A DNA stretch of 64,000 bases from JAEZAF01 sp964395665 (GCA_964395665.1 CAYNDH010000003.1:14797-78796); one strand, 5' to 3'. Positions 51,751 through 61,021 are shown, numbered from the stretch's first letter. Numbers and translations: made by a program. The notes: a model not told the origin generated them from the sequence alone.

Positions 51751-52688
51751 GCCGTATTACCTTGCGTACTCTGAGTCGAAATTTCGCGGGTGTTCAGCAT
51801 CTCAAGGATACTGACACAGATCAGGAACGACCAGGTAGCGGCGGCAAGCCCAACATGCGCGGCCCCGGTCCAGGCGGCAGCCTGCGTCAGCACATAGAGT
51901 GCGCCGACAGCAACCTGTAACAGATAAGTGACCAGTGCAAGCACCGTCATGAGACGGACTGCCCGGTCCTGACGGGTACGCAGCACGTACCACAGCAGCA
52001 GAGCGATGGTGATGCCGAGCGCGGCCACTGCATAACGATGGCCCATGTGGACGAGCGCCAGCGTCCCCTGATTGAGCGGCAGGATCTCGCCATTGCAGAA
52101 CGGCCAGTCCTCACAGATCAGCGTCGCGCCGCTGCCACGTACCAGCGCCCCGGTCAGGATAATCACAAGTGAAAGGCCGCTGGTGATATGCGCCAGCAGC
52201 GTGACATGATCCGACGGGTAAGTTTCACGCTGGCGATACAGGGAGCCGACAGCGGCGAAGAGCAGCGCCCCAAGCAGCAGCATGGCTGTCCCCAGATGGA
52301 GTGTGACGATGGTCGGCGGCAGGTCAAGCTTGACGGTGAGGGCGCCGAGTGCGCTCTGAATAAGAAACAGCACGGCGGCCACGCCGGTCGCGGTGAGGAC
52401 ATAACGGCGGCGGGTGCGATAGGCACGCCACGCCCCGACGAGCATCGCGATGCCGAGTACACCGATCAGCGCGGCGAACAGGCGGTGCAGCCACTCAATC
52501 CATGCGGTGAGGTTATCCAGCGGGGGGAAGATGCTGCCATTACAGAGCGGCCAGTCGTTGCCACAGCCCAGACCGGAGTCCGTGACACGCACGACAGCGC
52601 CGAAAAGGATCAAGCCCAGTGTCAGCAGCGCGGTGACCACCGCAAGCCGTGAAAATGAGCCTGATCGCGGTATCTGATTTACTTCCAT
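51735..52688 (-). CDS. ctaA: Heme A synthase (COX15/CtaA)
   Basis: 317 residues, eight predicted membrane helices in two related halves. It oxidises heme O to heme A. Conserved DSGLGCGNDWPLCNG near 33-47, with the cysteines typical of the bacterial type, IEWLHRL with a heme-ligand His near 64, LHLGTAMLL, SGATLICEDWPFCNG, and HMGHRYAVAALG near 215. The two paired CxxxxWPxCNG blocks are well preserved. First gene of the ctaA-ctaB-cytochrome-rqcH run. Confidence 0.95.
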   Translation of the reverse strand: MEVNQIPRSGSFSRLAVVTALLTLGLILFGAVVRVTDSGLGCGNDWPLCNGSIFPPLDNLTAWIEWLHRLFAALIGVLGIAMLVGAWRAYRTRRRYVLTATGVAAVLFLIQSALGALTVKLDLPPTIVTLHLGTAMLLLGALLFAAVGSLYRQRETYPSDHVTLLAHITSGLSLVIILTGALVRGSGATLICEDWPFCNGEILPLNQGTLALVHMGHRYAVAALGITIALLLWYVLRTRQDRAVRLMTVLALVTYLLQVAVGALYVLTQAAAWTGAAHVGLAAATWSFLICVSILEMLNTREISTQSTQGNTAWSLP

Positions 52689-52801
52689 TCCAATAAACCT
52701 TCGAACTCTTCAGGTCTGACAGCCTAACAATCCAGCAGTCCGGCAATCCGGTGTGAGGATCACGGAACACAATCTACAGGCAGGCATTGACTCTGTGGCG
52801 C

Positions 52802-53128
52802 TTACTCCGTGGCCTGTAGAGCCGTCTGATCAGAAGACGGGGGCGCTTCAGTGGCCTTGGCAATCGTCACCTGACGGCTGAGCAGCCACATGATGATCGC
52901 AATCGTAGCCCCGATCCCGATCAGATTAAATATGATAAAACCGATCAACAGGAAGAACTGCTGCGCCTGCCAGTCGGTGGCAACGAAAGCAGATGCTTCG
53001 GGATTACCGGTCTGAATTTTGGCGCCTGGAAGCATCTGCGTTCCATTGGTGGCGGCAAACTGGGCAGTCAGGCCACCGGCAACAATCAGGATCGCAATGA
53101 TGACAAGCAAAGGGATTAATCGCTTCAC
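52802..53128 (-). CDS. Small two-helix membrane protein, unknown function
   Basis: 108 residues from GTG 53128, preferred because GGAGGA lies exactly five bases upstream; the longer reading would place that site inside the coding region. Two hydrophobic helices (about 7-27 and 58-84) flank an extracytoplasmic Thr/Gly-rich loop; a Ser/Thr/Ala-rich cytoplasmic tail follows. Position 113 bases upstream of ctaA and the same strand suggest an accessory of the oxidase pathway, but nothing in the sequence proves it. Confidence 0.65.
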   Translation of the reverse strand: MKRLIPLLVIIAILIVAGGLTAQFAATNGTQMLPGAKIQTGNPEASAFVATDWQAQQFFLLIGFIIFNLIGIGATIAIIMWLLSRQVTIAKATEAPPSSDQTALQATE

Positions 53129-53274
53129 GGAATCCTCCATCAATCAAGCAGAAGTGTGGTTCATTGTACGCTTTGCCCCAATGGGCGACAAGTCATGGTT
53201 TGGGTTTCATCCGGGCACGGATGCGGTCTGCGCATGATTGTACTTCACCTGACAGGGCATGTCACGCGGCAAAG

Positions 53275-53315
53275 ACAAAAACAGGCGGCAGGCCGTAACA
53301 GGCCATCCTGCTGCC
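53275..53315 (-). terminator. Terminator downstream of the histidine kinase gene
   Basis: On the minus strand GGCAGCAGG pairs with CCTGCCGCC (one wobble) and TGTTTTTG follows. It ends the BtuF-like/histidine kinase pair. Confidence 0.6.
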
Positions 53316-53336
53316 CTGCCGGGAGATGATCTGATG

Positions 53337-54095
53337 CTACGGTATCTCCTGCTGATTGTCATCAACAGGATCAGGGATTTCGCCCGGCTGACTGGCCTCG
53401 GCAACATGGCGGCTATTGGGCAGGATGAATAAGAAGGCGCTGCCCTTCCCCGGTTCGCTCTCCACCCAGATGCGCCCGCCATGCTGACGGATAATCGTGT
53501 TCACAATTGAGAGGCCAAGGCCGTTGCCTTCGATGCCCTGTAGCGAAGATGCACGGAAGTACGGCTCGAAGATGCGCTGATGGTCTTCAGGCGGAATCCC
53601 GATGCCGTTATCGGTCACGCTGACTTCAATACCGTCTTCAATCGCGGTGGATGCAATGCGAACCCAGCCGTGATGCTGACTGTACTTGACCGCATTACTC
53701 AACAGGTTATTCATCACCTGACCGATCAGACGCGAGTCGGCTTCGATATAGCGTGATGCTTCAGGGATATTGATCTCGATCGTGATCCCGTGGCTCTGGG
53801 CGATGCCCTGAATCAGCTCTACGGCGTCTTCGCTCAACTTCAGCAGATCCACCTTACCGAGATGCAGCGGCATTTCTTCACCTTCGCCGTCGGATTCCAG
53901 CAGGCTGGCGATCTGTGCGGCCATGCGATTCAATCCGCCGAAAGCACGGTCGAGATAGCGAAGCTGAAGCTCATTCAGCGGACCAGCCTGCTGTACCAGT
54001 TCCAGAAAACCGCGCACGGCAGCAATCGGGGTCTTCAGTTCATGGGCGGCTTCAAGCAGCGGATCATACTGGTGATTGTTGTTCTTGTTGCTCAT
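53337..54095 (-). CDS. Soluble sensorless histidine kinase
   Basis: 252 residues, no membrane segment and no recognisable input domain. HisKA begins almost at once: LEAAHELKTPIAAVRG with His18 as phosphorylation site. The HATPase_c domain has the N box QVMNNLLSNAVKYS (127-140), G1 DNGIGIPP (162-169) and G2 GNGLGLSIV (190-198). No response regulator gene is adjacent. Overlaps the upstream BtuF-like gene by four bases, so that protein may be its ligand-binding partner or simply co-expressed. Ends with an acidic, Asp/Glu-rich tail. Confidence 0.9.
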   Translation of the reverse strand: MSNKNNNHQYDPLLEAAHELKTPIAAVRGFLELVQQAGPLNELQLRYLDRAFGGLNRMAAQIASLLESDGEGEEMPLHLGKVDLLKLSEDAVELIQGIAQSHGITIEINIPEASRYIEADSRLIGQVMNNLLSNAVKYSQHHGWVRIASTAIEDGIEVSVTDNGIGIPPEDHQRIFEPYFRASSLQGIEGNGLGLSIVNTIIRQHGGRIWVESEPGKGSAFLFILPNSRHVAEASQPGEIPDPVDDNQQEIP

Positions 54096-54925
54096 AACGT
54101 TTCCATTGTGAATAACAGTGATGGTAAGGTATCAAAGGCATGAGCCAGTCGTGTCCCATGCCATGTGAGAAGTGATGCATCAATCAGGTGAATGCGATGA
54201 TGGGCAGCGGCGGGAAGCTCCAGCGCCTGGAATTGTTCGATATGTGATGCGCCGAAGGGATAACCCGCGCCTTCCGGCAGCAGAATAACCTCCGGCTGAT
54301 GCTGGATCACCTCATCCAGTGTGATCTGCGGATAACGGTCCGCACCCGGCAAACCGCCGCAGATGTTCGCCCCGCCGCAGATACGCAGCAGGTCATGGGT
54401 GAAGGTGCTGGCGCTGACGGTCGTCCACGGGTCAGCGGAAAGCGGCACGAACACACGCGGCAGGTGATCAGCATGCGTGAGGCTGATCCCCCGCAGCCAG
54501 TCATGGGTGTATTCCAGCAGGCGAATACGCGGGACCATGGTCTGATCATCGAACACATTCATCATATCCCATAACAGCGTGAAGGCTTCGGCGACGGTCC
54601 GGGGGAAGGTCTCCCAGACTTCCAGCCCCGCCGCCCGCAGGGTGTCGAGATCCTGCGGGCGGTTTTCCTCACTGTGCGCGATCACGAGATCGGGTACAAG
54701 CGCAATGATGCGTTCGGTGTCAGGGTTCAGCGGCGGGCCGATGCGTGGCAGCAGTGCTGTCCCCTGGGCGGGATACCTACAGGCATCCGTGACGGCGATC
54801 AGGCGGCGGCCCAGATTTAAATCGAACAGCGACTCGGTTACACTGGGGACAAGCGAAATCACCCGCTGCGGCGGTTCGATCTGCGGTAGACTGCCCCCCT
54901 GAGTATAGGTGTAATCGTTCATCAC
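54092..54925 (-). CDS. BtuF-like helical-backbone metal-receptor protein without signal peptide
   Basis: 277 residues. The fold is that of periplasmic B12/iron binding proteins (RVISLVPSVTESLFDLNLGRRL, TERIIALVPDLVIAHSE, ITLDEVIQHQPEVILLP). Such proteins usually have a signal peptide or lipobox; this one starts MMNDYTYTQGGSLPQ and is therefore cytoplasmic as drawn. Several Chloroflexota and actinobacterial homologues share this form and are annotated only as cobalamin-binding. It is first in a pair with a sensorless histidine kinase, which suggests an intracellular sensor, but no ligand is proven. Confidence 0.78.
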   Translation of the reverse strand: MMNDYTYTQGGSLPQIEPPQRVISLVPSVTESLFDLNLGRRLIAVTDACRYPAQGTALLPRIGPPLNPDTERIIALVPDLVIAHSEENRPQDLDTLRAAGLEVWETFPRTVAEAFTLLWDMMNVFDDQTMVPRIRLLEYTHDWLRGISLTHADHLPRVFVPLSADPWTTVSASTFTHDLLRICGGANICGGLPGADRYPQITLDEVIQHQPEVILLPEGAGYPFGASHIEQFQALELPAAAHHRIHLIDASLLTWHGTRLAHAFDTLPSLLFTMETL

Positions 54926-54959
54926 CGGCCCGATCTATCTGTTATGCGTTATCGACACA

Positions 54960-55017
54960 GGCCGGAAGAATCCGGCCATTGGCGTTTAGGATATCCATAG
55001 GCCGGAAGAATCCGGCC
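54960..55017. repeat. Pair of GGCCGGAAGAATCCGGCC hairpin repeats
   Basis: Two identical 18-base copies at 54960-54977 and 55000-55017, each a 7-base stem with AGAA loop. Degenerate copies occur at 46753-46767, 46795-46815 and 58498-58517. Small REP-like elements restricted to spacers. Confidence 0.8.
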
Positions 55018-55090
55018 CCTGCATTCGACGCAGCGTGCGTTTTTGCAGCGTGTACCCGATTCAGAGCCGTTTCCTGAATATCCATGCACG

Positions 55091-56380
55091 TCAGGCGTGA
55101 ATTAACTGGTCGCGTTCCGGCCCGACGCCGACGATCTGCACCGGGACATCGCACAGTTCTGCGATGCGTCTGATATAGCGCTGGGCATTTTCAGGTAATT
55201 CTGACATCGACTGAAGATGACCGACTGGCTCGTCCCATCCGGGCAGTGTTTCGTATACCGGTTCGACATGATCCAGCGCTGCGGCTTCCATTGGCGGATA
55301 CAGTGACTCTTCGCCATTCAGCCTGTAGGCAACCGCCAGCTTCAGTTCGTCAAAACCGCTGAGGATGTCAAGTTTGGTGATCACCAGTTCGGTGAAACCA
55401 TTGACCGCCGCAGCATAACGCAGCATGACGACATCCAGCCAGCCGCAGCGACGTGGCCGCCCGGTGGTGGTGCCGAATTCGTCCCAGAAATTGGAGCCTG
55501 TCCCGCGCAGACGGTCGCCTAACTCACCTTGAAGCTCGGTTGGCATGGCTCCCGCGCCGACACGGGTACTGAATGCCTTGGTCACACCAACGACGCGGTC
55601 CACATACTTCGGACCGAAGCCCAGACCGGTCAGTGCGCCGCCGACGCTGGGCGACGAACTGGTGACAAAGGGATAGCTGCCATGATCGATGTCGAGCAGC
55701 GTGCCCTGTGCGCCTTCACACAGCACCCGTGCGCCCTGCTTGAGCCGCTGATTGAGATAAACGGTGGTATCGGTGATAAAAGGACGCAGACGCTCGGCAG
55801 CATCGACATATTCCTGCACATTATCCGTGATCGTCACGGTGTCGATCTGGCCGGAACGTGTGAGTTCCTCACGCACAGATGTGATGCCGGTCTGCACGGC
55901 ATCGGCAAAAGTCTCAACATCAACCATCTGACCGGCACGCAGCCCGCGCCGCCCGGTCTTGTCGAGGTAGGCCGGACCGATGCCGCGCAGTGTCGTCCCG
56001 ATCTTCTGATCGCCACGGGCCGCTTCCTGCGCGGCATCCTGTGCGATGTGAGCGGGTGTGATCAGATGCGCCTTACTGCTGATCATCAGGCGTTCCGGTG
56101 TCACTTCAACGCCAAGGCCAAGCAGGTAATCCAGTTCTTTGACAAGGTTGACCGGGTTGATCACCATGCCGTTGCCAAGAACGCAGACGGCCTGCGGATG
56201 CAGAATACCGGATGGGACAAGGTGCAGCTTGAAGACCTGTCCATCAAGGAAAATGGTATGACCGGCGTTATCTCCACCGCCAAAACGCGCCACGATGTCG
56301 GCATCCAGCGCCAGCCAGTCCACCACGCGGCCTTTACCCTCATCGCCCCACTGCGCGCCAATTACAATCGTTGCAGGCAT
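55091..56380 (-). CDS. purA: Adenylosuccinate synthetase
   Basis: 429 residues, normal length. It condenses IMP and aspartate with GTP hydrolysis in AMP synthesis. Recognised by GAQWGDEGKGRVVDWLA (8-24, nucleotide loop and catalytic Asp), GGGDNAGHTI (35-44), GTTLRGIGPAYLDKTGRRG near 128-146, EGAQGTLLDIDHGSYPFVTSSSP near 218-240, and TTTGRPRRCGWLD near 301-313. GGAG is ten bases upstream of ATG 56380. Cytoplasmic. Confidence 0.97.
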   Translation of the reverse strand: MPATIVIGAQWGDEGKGRVVDWLALDADIVARFGGGDNAGHTIFLDGQVFKLHLVPSGILHPQAVCVLGNGMVINPVNLVKELDYLLGLGVEVTPERLMISSKAHLITPAHIAQDAAQEAARGDQKIGTTLRGIGPAYLDKTGRRGLRAGQMVDVETFADAVQTGITSVREELTRSGQIDTVTITDNVQEYVDAAERLRPFITDTTVYLNQRLKQGARVLCEGAQGTLLDIDHGSYPFVTSSSPSVGGALTGLGFGPKYVDRVVGVTKAFSTRVGAGAMPTELQGELGDRLRGTGSNFWDEFGTTTGRPRRCGWLDVVMLRYAAAVNGFTELVITKLDILSGFDELKLAVAYRLNGEESLYPPMEAAALDHVEPVYETLPGWDEPVGHLQSMSELPENAQRYIRRIAELCDVPVQIVGVGPERDQLIHA

Positions 56381-56487
56381 TTACAATCGCTCCATGTTGC
56401 CCTGTTGAGGAGACAGCCAACGGCTCATCTCAAGAAGTGTACCGGGCGATAACTATATCCCCGCGCACATTTTCAGCCAAAAATCTG

Positions 56488-57150
56488 TTACGGACTCTGC
56501 CATGTACGTCCGAGGCCAATCGCTACCTGACGCTGGCCGAGAACTTCCAGTTCGCCATCCGGCCCCAGTGCCAGTGCTGATTCGATACCGATCCCCAGCA
56601 CCACTGCATCCGGCTGGACGTCGAGCAGCTCACGCGCCGGGGCAAATTCGCCAATATGCGTGATTTCCGGCAGGATCAGAAGATGCTCCAGCCATCCCAG
56701 CCCGCGCACCAGTTCGCCGGATTCGTCCAGCATGTACTGGCCGAGTGCCGCCGCCCCACGCCCTTCCGCAAGGACAATGGTCCCTGTCTCAAGCGCGGCA
56801 AAGATAGCATCAGCGGCAGCACCGGGAAGCGCATCACGCCATGCTTCAGCGGATACACTATCGTCGATCATGATGAGACTGGCATCCTCAATCTGTTCGC
56901 GGATAGTGAAATCGTCTTCAGCGATGATATTGACCAGATAGCCAGTCGGCGCGCCGAGATCTTCCATATCGTCGAAGGTCTCATCACCGGAGTTCTCATC
57001 AAAGCCCAGATAGGCTACACCGCCGCTCGCTTTGATGCGACGCAGCACCTGAGCACGCACTTCACCACCCCTTCCGGTCCCGCCGGACAGGATGATCCAG
57101 CCCAGTCCCGATGACCAGCGCAGAATGTCCTGAATCGCCATACCACCCAT
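56488..57150 (-). CDS. Unknown protein, possible degenerate cyanophycinase-fold protein
   Basis: About 220 residues; start among GTG 57153, ATG 57150 and ATG 57141. The opening GWIILSGGTGRGGEVRAQVLRRI and the later ASLIMIDDSV, AIFAALETGTIVLAEGRGAAALG resemble the cyanophycinase/peptidase S51 layout of a Gly-rich first loop, GG(D/N) strand and nucleophile elbow. The elbow would be GTSAGA in active enzymes; here it is EGRGAAA, lacking the catalytic Ser. If the relationship is real it is a pseudoenzyme. Otherwise treat as unknown. Lies just upstream of purA on the same strand. Confidence 0.5.
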   Translation of the reverse strand: MGGMAIQDILRWSSGLGWIILSGGTGRGGEVRAQVLRRIKASGGVAYLGFDENSGDETFDDMEDLGAPTGYLVNIIAEDDFTIREQIEDASLIMIDDSVSAEAWRDALPGAAADAIFAALETGTIVLAEGRGAAALGQYMLDESGELVRGLGWLEHLLILPEITHIGEFAPARELLDVQPDAVVLGIGIESALALGPDGELEVLGQRQVAIGLGRTWQSP

Positions 57151-57228
57151 CACAATCTGATTGTTCTCGATCCGTTTTCGATCATATTTCCGTTTGCGCT
57201 GCGGAAAGGTGACTTCCGCTGTGCGACA

Positions 57229-58419
57229 CTATCCGAACACATATTCCCCGACCGCCGCCGACAGCAGCGCGACACCAAGCGGCAGGGCTGCTTCATCGAA
57301 GTCAAAGCGCGGGTGATGATGGCCGTAATTCAGGCCGCGCTCGGCATTGGCAGAACCGACGAGAAAGAACATCGACGGCATATCCTGCATGAGATACGAT
57401 ACATCCTCTCCGACCATCAACCGATAGTCGTGATCGAGCGCATCTTCACCGACCATCCCGGCAAAGCGGCGGCTGAGGCGCTCGGACAGTTCGGGATCAT
57501 TCGTCACCGGGATCGTCAGGTGCTGGACATCGACTTCAGCGGTGCAGTTCATCGCGGCGGCGATCCCGTTCGCAATCTCGTGCATCCGACGCGCCATGAG
57601 ATCACGGACGTCGGTGCTGTAAGCGCGCATGGTCCCGGTCAATTCAGCAGTCTGCGGGATGACGTTGTGCGCCTCCCCTGCGCGGACCTTTGTCACCGAG
57701 ATGACGCCGGTTTCCGCCGGATCAACATTACGCGAAAGGATGGTCTGAAGCGCGACGATAATCTGTGCGGCACAGACCACCGGATCAACGGTCAACTGCG
57801 GCTGTGCGCCGTGCCCCCCGCGACCGGTCACCGCGATCGAGAAAATGGACGATCCGGCCATGAGGCTGCCTGGGGTCATGCCGATTGTGCCTAACGGAAG
57901 GTCATTCCACAGATGCAGACCAAGCCCGATGTCAGGGCGGGGATTTTCCAGCACGCCATCGGCAATCATGGCGCGTGCGCCACCTGCGATCTCTTCGGCA
58001 GGCTGAAAGACGAATTTCACCCGTCCGGCCATTTTATCACGATGGCGGGACAGCAGCTTTGCCACACCGAGCGCGATGGTGGTGTGTCCGTCATGGCCGC
58101 AGGCGTGCATTTTGCCGGGTGTCAGCGAGATATAGGCGGTCTGGTTGGCTTCCTGGACTGGCAGCGCATCCATATCGGCGCGTACCAGCACGGTCGGGCC
58201 GGCGTCGTCCCCTTCAAGGATGGCGACGACGCCGGTTTTGCCGATGCCGGTCTGCACTTCAAGGCCGAGATCGGAAAGTTCCTGCGCGACGATCCCGGCG
58301 GTGCGGACCTCTTCAAAGGCCAGTTCGGGATGCTGATGCAGATCACGACGGCGGGTGATCAGTTCATTGCGCATCGCCTCTGCTGCTGCCATATAGTCAA
58401 TGCTGCTGCCTGGGGTCAT
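57229..58419 (-). CDS. M20-family amidohydrolase (N-acyl-amino-acid hydrolase type)
   Basis: 396 residues from ATG 58419; longer readings run into intergenic repeat DNA and are rejected. Dinuclear metallohydrolase of the M20D group: RRDLHQHPELAFEE near 19-32, HACGHDGHT near 107-115 with metal ligands Cys and His, FQPAEE near 142 with catalytic Glu, and GGHGAQPQLTVDP (dimer loop) near 197-209. Such enzymes deacylate N-acyl amino acids or hippurate-like conjugates. No signal peptide; cytoplasmic. Confidence 0.92.
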   Translation of the reverse strand: MTPGSSIDYMAAAEAMRNELITRRRDLHQHPELAFEEVRTAGIVAQELSDLGLEVQTGIGKTGVVAILEGDDAGPTVLVRADMDALPVQEANQTAYISLTPGKMHACGHDGHTTIALGVAKLLSRHRDKMAGRVKFVFQPAEEIAGGARAMIADGVLENPRPDIGLGLHLWNDLPLGTIGMTPGSLMAGSSIFSIAVTGRGGHGAQPQLTVDPVVCAAQIIVALQTILSRNVDPAETGVISVTKVRAGEAHNVIPQTAELTGTMRAYSTDVRDLMARRMHEIANGIAAAMNCTAEVDVQHLTIPVTNDPELSERLSRRFAGMVGEDALDHDYRLMVGEDVSYLMQDMPSMFFLVGSANAERGLNYGHHHPRFDFDEAALPLGVALLSAAVGEYVFG

Positions 58420-58550
58420 GGTCTGTAGGTTAACTTTCTGTCGTCGGGTGGGAACGGGCGGACGCGGCAGTGCCGTGTCCCTACGGTTATCGGGATGGGT
58501 CGGAAAAATCCGGCCCACATCCTGGTTGACATTTGCAAAAAGCGCTCATT

Positions 58551-58650
58551 TGTAGGGGCGATGGATGATGCTGCGCATCACACGTCATCGCCCGCCGACT
58601 GTGGGTTATGGCGGGCGGACACGGCGATACATCGCAGGTCCGCCCCTACA
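58551..58650. repeat. 100-base MITE-like element
   Basis: Terminal inverted repeats TGTAGGGGCG and CGCCCCTACA bound exactly 100 bases. Inside are two further hairpins, GGGCGATG/CATCGCCC-type and CCCGCC-12-GGCGGG. It has no coding capacity, so if mobile it depends on a transposase elsewhere. No clear target-site duplication is visible. Confidence 0.7.
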
Positions 58651-58697
58651 CAAAACCGGCTTGCAGAGGCGAATTATGATCGAAACGTCAACAGAAC

Positions 58698-59453
58698 CTA
58701 GCGCATGTTCAGCACACAGAACTGTTCGATATAACGCACCTGATCGTCAGGCGAATGCGGGTCAATTGAGCGTTCCTTCACCCGCTGCGCCATCGCTTCC
58801 ATGTCGGCGATCTGGCTGACGTGATGGTACAGGGCTGCGATCTTGTGATCCATGTAACGGGTCACATCGACGCGGACATTCGGATCACGTGTGCCTGCCA
58901 GATAGACCTGCTGCACCTTATGGACGTCGAGCAGCTCATCACGCTCCAGTTCCGGGAAATTCAGCCGGTCACGGGCGGTGGGATAAACGGCGTCAATCGT
59001 CGCTTCACCGATGGCGCGGTGATCGGGATGATTGATGCCGCCACCGGGCCAGTACATGGTCATCGGATCGCAGGTGACGACGATATCCGGCTTTTTCATC
59101 CGCAGGATGCGAACGAGATCGCGGCGCAGTTCCAGTGATGGCACGAGTTCGCCGTCACGGTAGCGCAGGAAGATCACTTCGCTGACACCAAGTGCGGCGG
59201 CAGCGGCCCGTTCTTCCTGCTCACGGATTTCAATCAGGCGGTCGCTGGTCATCTCCAGATCGGCGCTGCCCTTATCGCCGCTGGTGGCAAGGACGAAGGT
59301 CAGGTCTGCACCTTCGGCGGCCCAGCGGGCAAAGGACGCCCCGGCGAAAAATTCAGGGTCATCGGGATGGGCAAAAATACCCATCACACGCTTGACCGGC
59401 TGGACGGCTTCAACTGACTCATGCGGCTGGTGAGTCACGGGCTGGTCGGTCAT
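58698..59453 (-). CDS. PIG-L family deacetylase
   Basis: 251 residues, single LmbE/PIG-L domain. Zinc-site motifs: GIFAHPDDPEFFAG near 25-38 (HPDD) and HPDHRAIGEATIDA near 139-152. The family deacetylates N-acetylglucosaminyl conjugates such as bacillithiol, mycothiol or GPI precursors. Short spacing (six bases) to the PSP1 gene upstream suggests an operon. Exact substrate unknown; no thiol-synthesis partner is adjacent. Confidence 0.9.
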   Translation of the reverse strand: MTDQPVTHQPHESVEAVQPVKRVMGIFAHPDDPEFFAGASFARWAAEGADLTFVLATSGDKGSADLEMTSDRLIEIREQEERAAAAALGVSEVIFLRYRDGELVPSLELRRDLVRILRMKKPDIVVTCDPMTMYWPGGGINHPDHRAIGEATIDAVYPTARDRLNFPELERDELLDVHKVQQVYLAGTRDPNVRVDVTRYMDHKIAALYHHVSQIADMEAMAQRVKERSIDPHSPDDQVRYIEQFCVLNMR

Positions 59454-59459
59454 CTGAGA

Positions 59460-60677
59460 TTATATCCCTTCCGATCCGCCCGATCCGGCAGGCCCGGATG
59501 ATGGTTTACCGTCACGCTTGCCATCAGATGAGCGCTTGCCCCTGGTGTTTTTACGGTTGGGGCGGCGTCTGCGCTTTTCGGATTTCTCCGAACGGGGCTG
59601 TGTACGGGGCTTCTGATCCTCATGGGACGGATCAGCGGCTCCGGCATCTGGTGCAGTCGCAGCGGCATCCGCAGGGATGAACTCTGATGCGTCGGCGGGC
59701 TGTGGTGCAGTCATATCGGGTGTCACCGCGTCAGACGCAGCACGAATCTCCTGATTGCGAATGTCCTGATTACGTGTACCGGGTTTCTGGCCGCATTCGC
59801 AGGCTTCACCCTCACCATGTTTGGTGCAGGGTTCCTTGGCCTTCTTCTCCAGCGCTTCGAGTTCGTCCAGCGGGATCAGGTCTTCACGCTTGACCGTCAG
59901 GCGGCCTTCACCTTCGATATAAACCACCACGGAATCGAGCAGCGGATAGACGTCAATCACCTTACCGGCGCCGGTCGGTGTGCCGACGCGCTTGTTGCGC
60001 TTGGGAAGCTGCTTGCGCGCTTCGACATACTGTTCATATTCGTAGACCAGACAGCAGCGCAGGCGTCCGCACATGCCGGTGATCTCGGACGGATTGAGCG
60101 AGATCCCCTGCACCTTTGCCATTTTGATCGAGATCGGGCTGAAGTCGGTCAGGAAGGTGCTACAGCAGCGCAGGATGCCGCACGCGCCAAAACCGCCAAG
60201 CAGTTTGGCGACATCACGTGGGCCGATCTGCCGCATCTCGATCTGTGTATCAAAGTGCCTGCCGAGTTCAGCGGCCAGTTTGCTGGTGTTGATCTTCTGC
60301 TCGGCACTGAAAAGGAATGTGAGCTGCGAGCCGTCGTAGTTATACTGTGCGGCCACAAACTTGACATCGTTGAAACCGCCGAGCCTCTGCGCGGTCTCGC
60401 GACAGATGACCAGCGCTTCCGGCTCCTGTGCTTCCCAGTGCTGTTTGAGGACGAGATCACGCGGGCTGGCGGGGCGCATAATCGGCTTGTGTTCCCGCTC
60501 CGGGTCTGCTTCAGCAAAGGCCATAATCTGCCCCATCTGACGGCCACGCAGGGTCTCGACGATCACATAATCGTTGACCTGCAGATCGGGGAAGTCGCTG
60601 TAATCAAAATGATACAGCTTTCCAACATTGGTAAAACGTACACCGGCAACGGTCTGCTGCCGTATCATATCACTCAT
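59460..60677 (-). CDS. PSP1-domain protein, RicT/YaaT-like
   Basis: 405 residues from ATG 60677; an upstream extension to 60770 reaches untypical sequence. Residues 1-270 match RicT/YaaT: VAGVRFTNVGKLYHFDYSDF, GRQMGQIMAFAE, then the cysteine-rich block GACGILRCCSTFLTDFSPIS and TGMCGRLRCCLVYEYEQY. In Bacillus these cysteines help hold iron-sulfur clusters in the RicAFT complex that affects RNA processing and sporulation. Residues 290-405 are low complexity, ending in a strongly basic tail, unusual for the family. RicA and RicF are not in the window. Confidence 0.85.
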   Translation of the reverse strand: MSDMIRQQTVAGVRFTNVGKLYHFDYSDFPDLQVNDYVIVETLRGRQMGQIMAFAEADPEREHKPIMRPASPRDLVLKQHWEAQEPEALVICRETAQRLGGFNDVKFVAAQYNYDGSQLTFLFSAEQKINTSKLAAELGRHFDTQIEMRQIGPRDVAKLLGGFGACGILRCCSTFLTDFSPISIKMAKVQGISLNPSEITGMCGRLRCCLVYEYEQYVEARKQLPKRNKRVGTPTGAGKVIDVYPLLDSVVVYIEGEGRLTVKREDLIPLDELEALEKKAKEPCTKHGEGEACECGQKPGTRNQDIRNQEIRAASDAVTPDMTAPQPADASEFIPADAAATAPDAGAADPSHEDQKPRTQPRSEKSEKRRRRPNRKNTRGKRSSDGKRDGKPSSGPAGSGGSEGI

Positions 60678-61021
60678 AGAGGTTTTCTCATCCGAACACT
60701 CTCCTGCCCTTTTTCGGCTCAGGAGATACCAGTGCGATATTGTGAACCATAAGTTCCATGTTACAATCATACCAGAGGGTCGGGTAAATCACGAACGGCG
60801 CATTTCTGGTACCGGATTGAAATTCTGATTGAACTACTGGCATCAACATCTGATACAGCGATGCTTCTAAACACCTTCACGCTTTCCCTTATATCCCATA
60901 CAATTTTACGGTTTTGCCTCCCATCCCCTGCCCGGATGGAAGGCATACAACCTTTTTACTGGATCTGTATCTGCATCCCGGCAGCACCCATCAAAGGCAC
61001 CCTCCAGAAAGCAGTACGACA

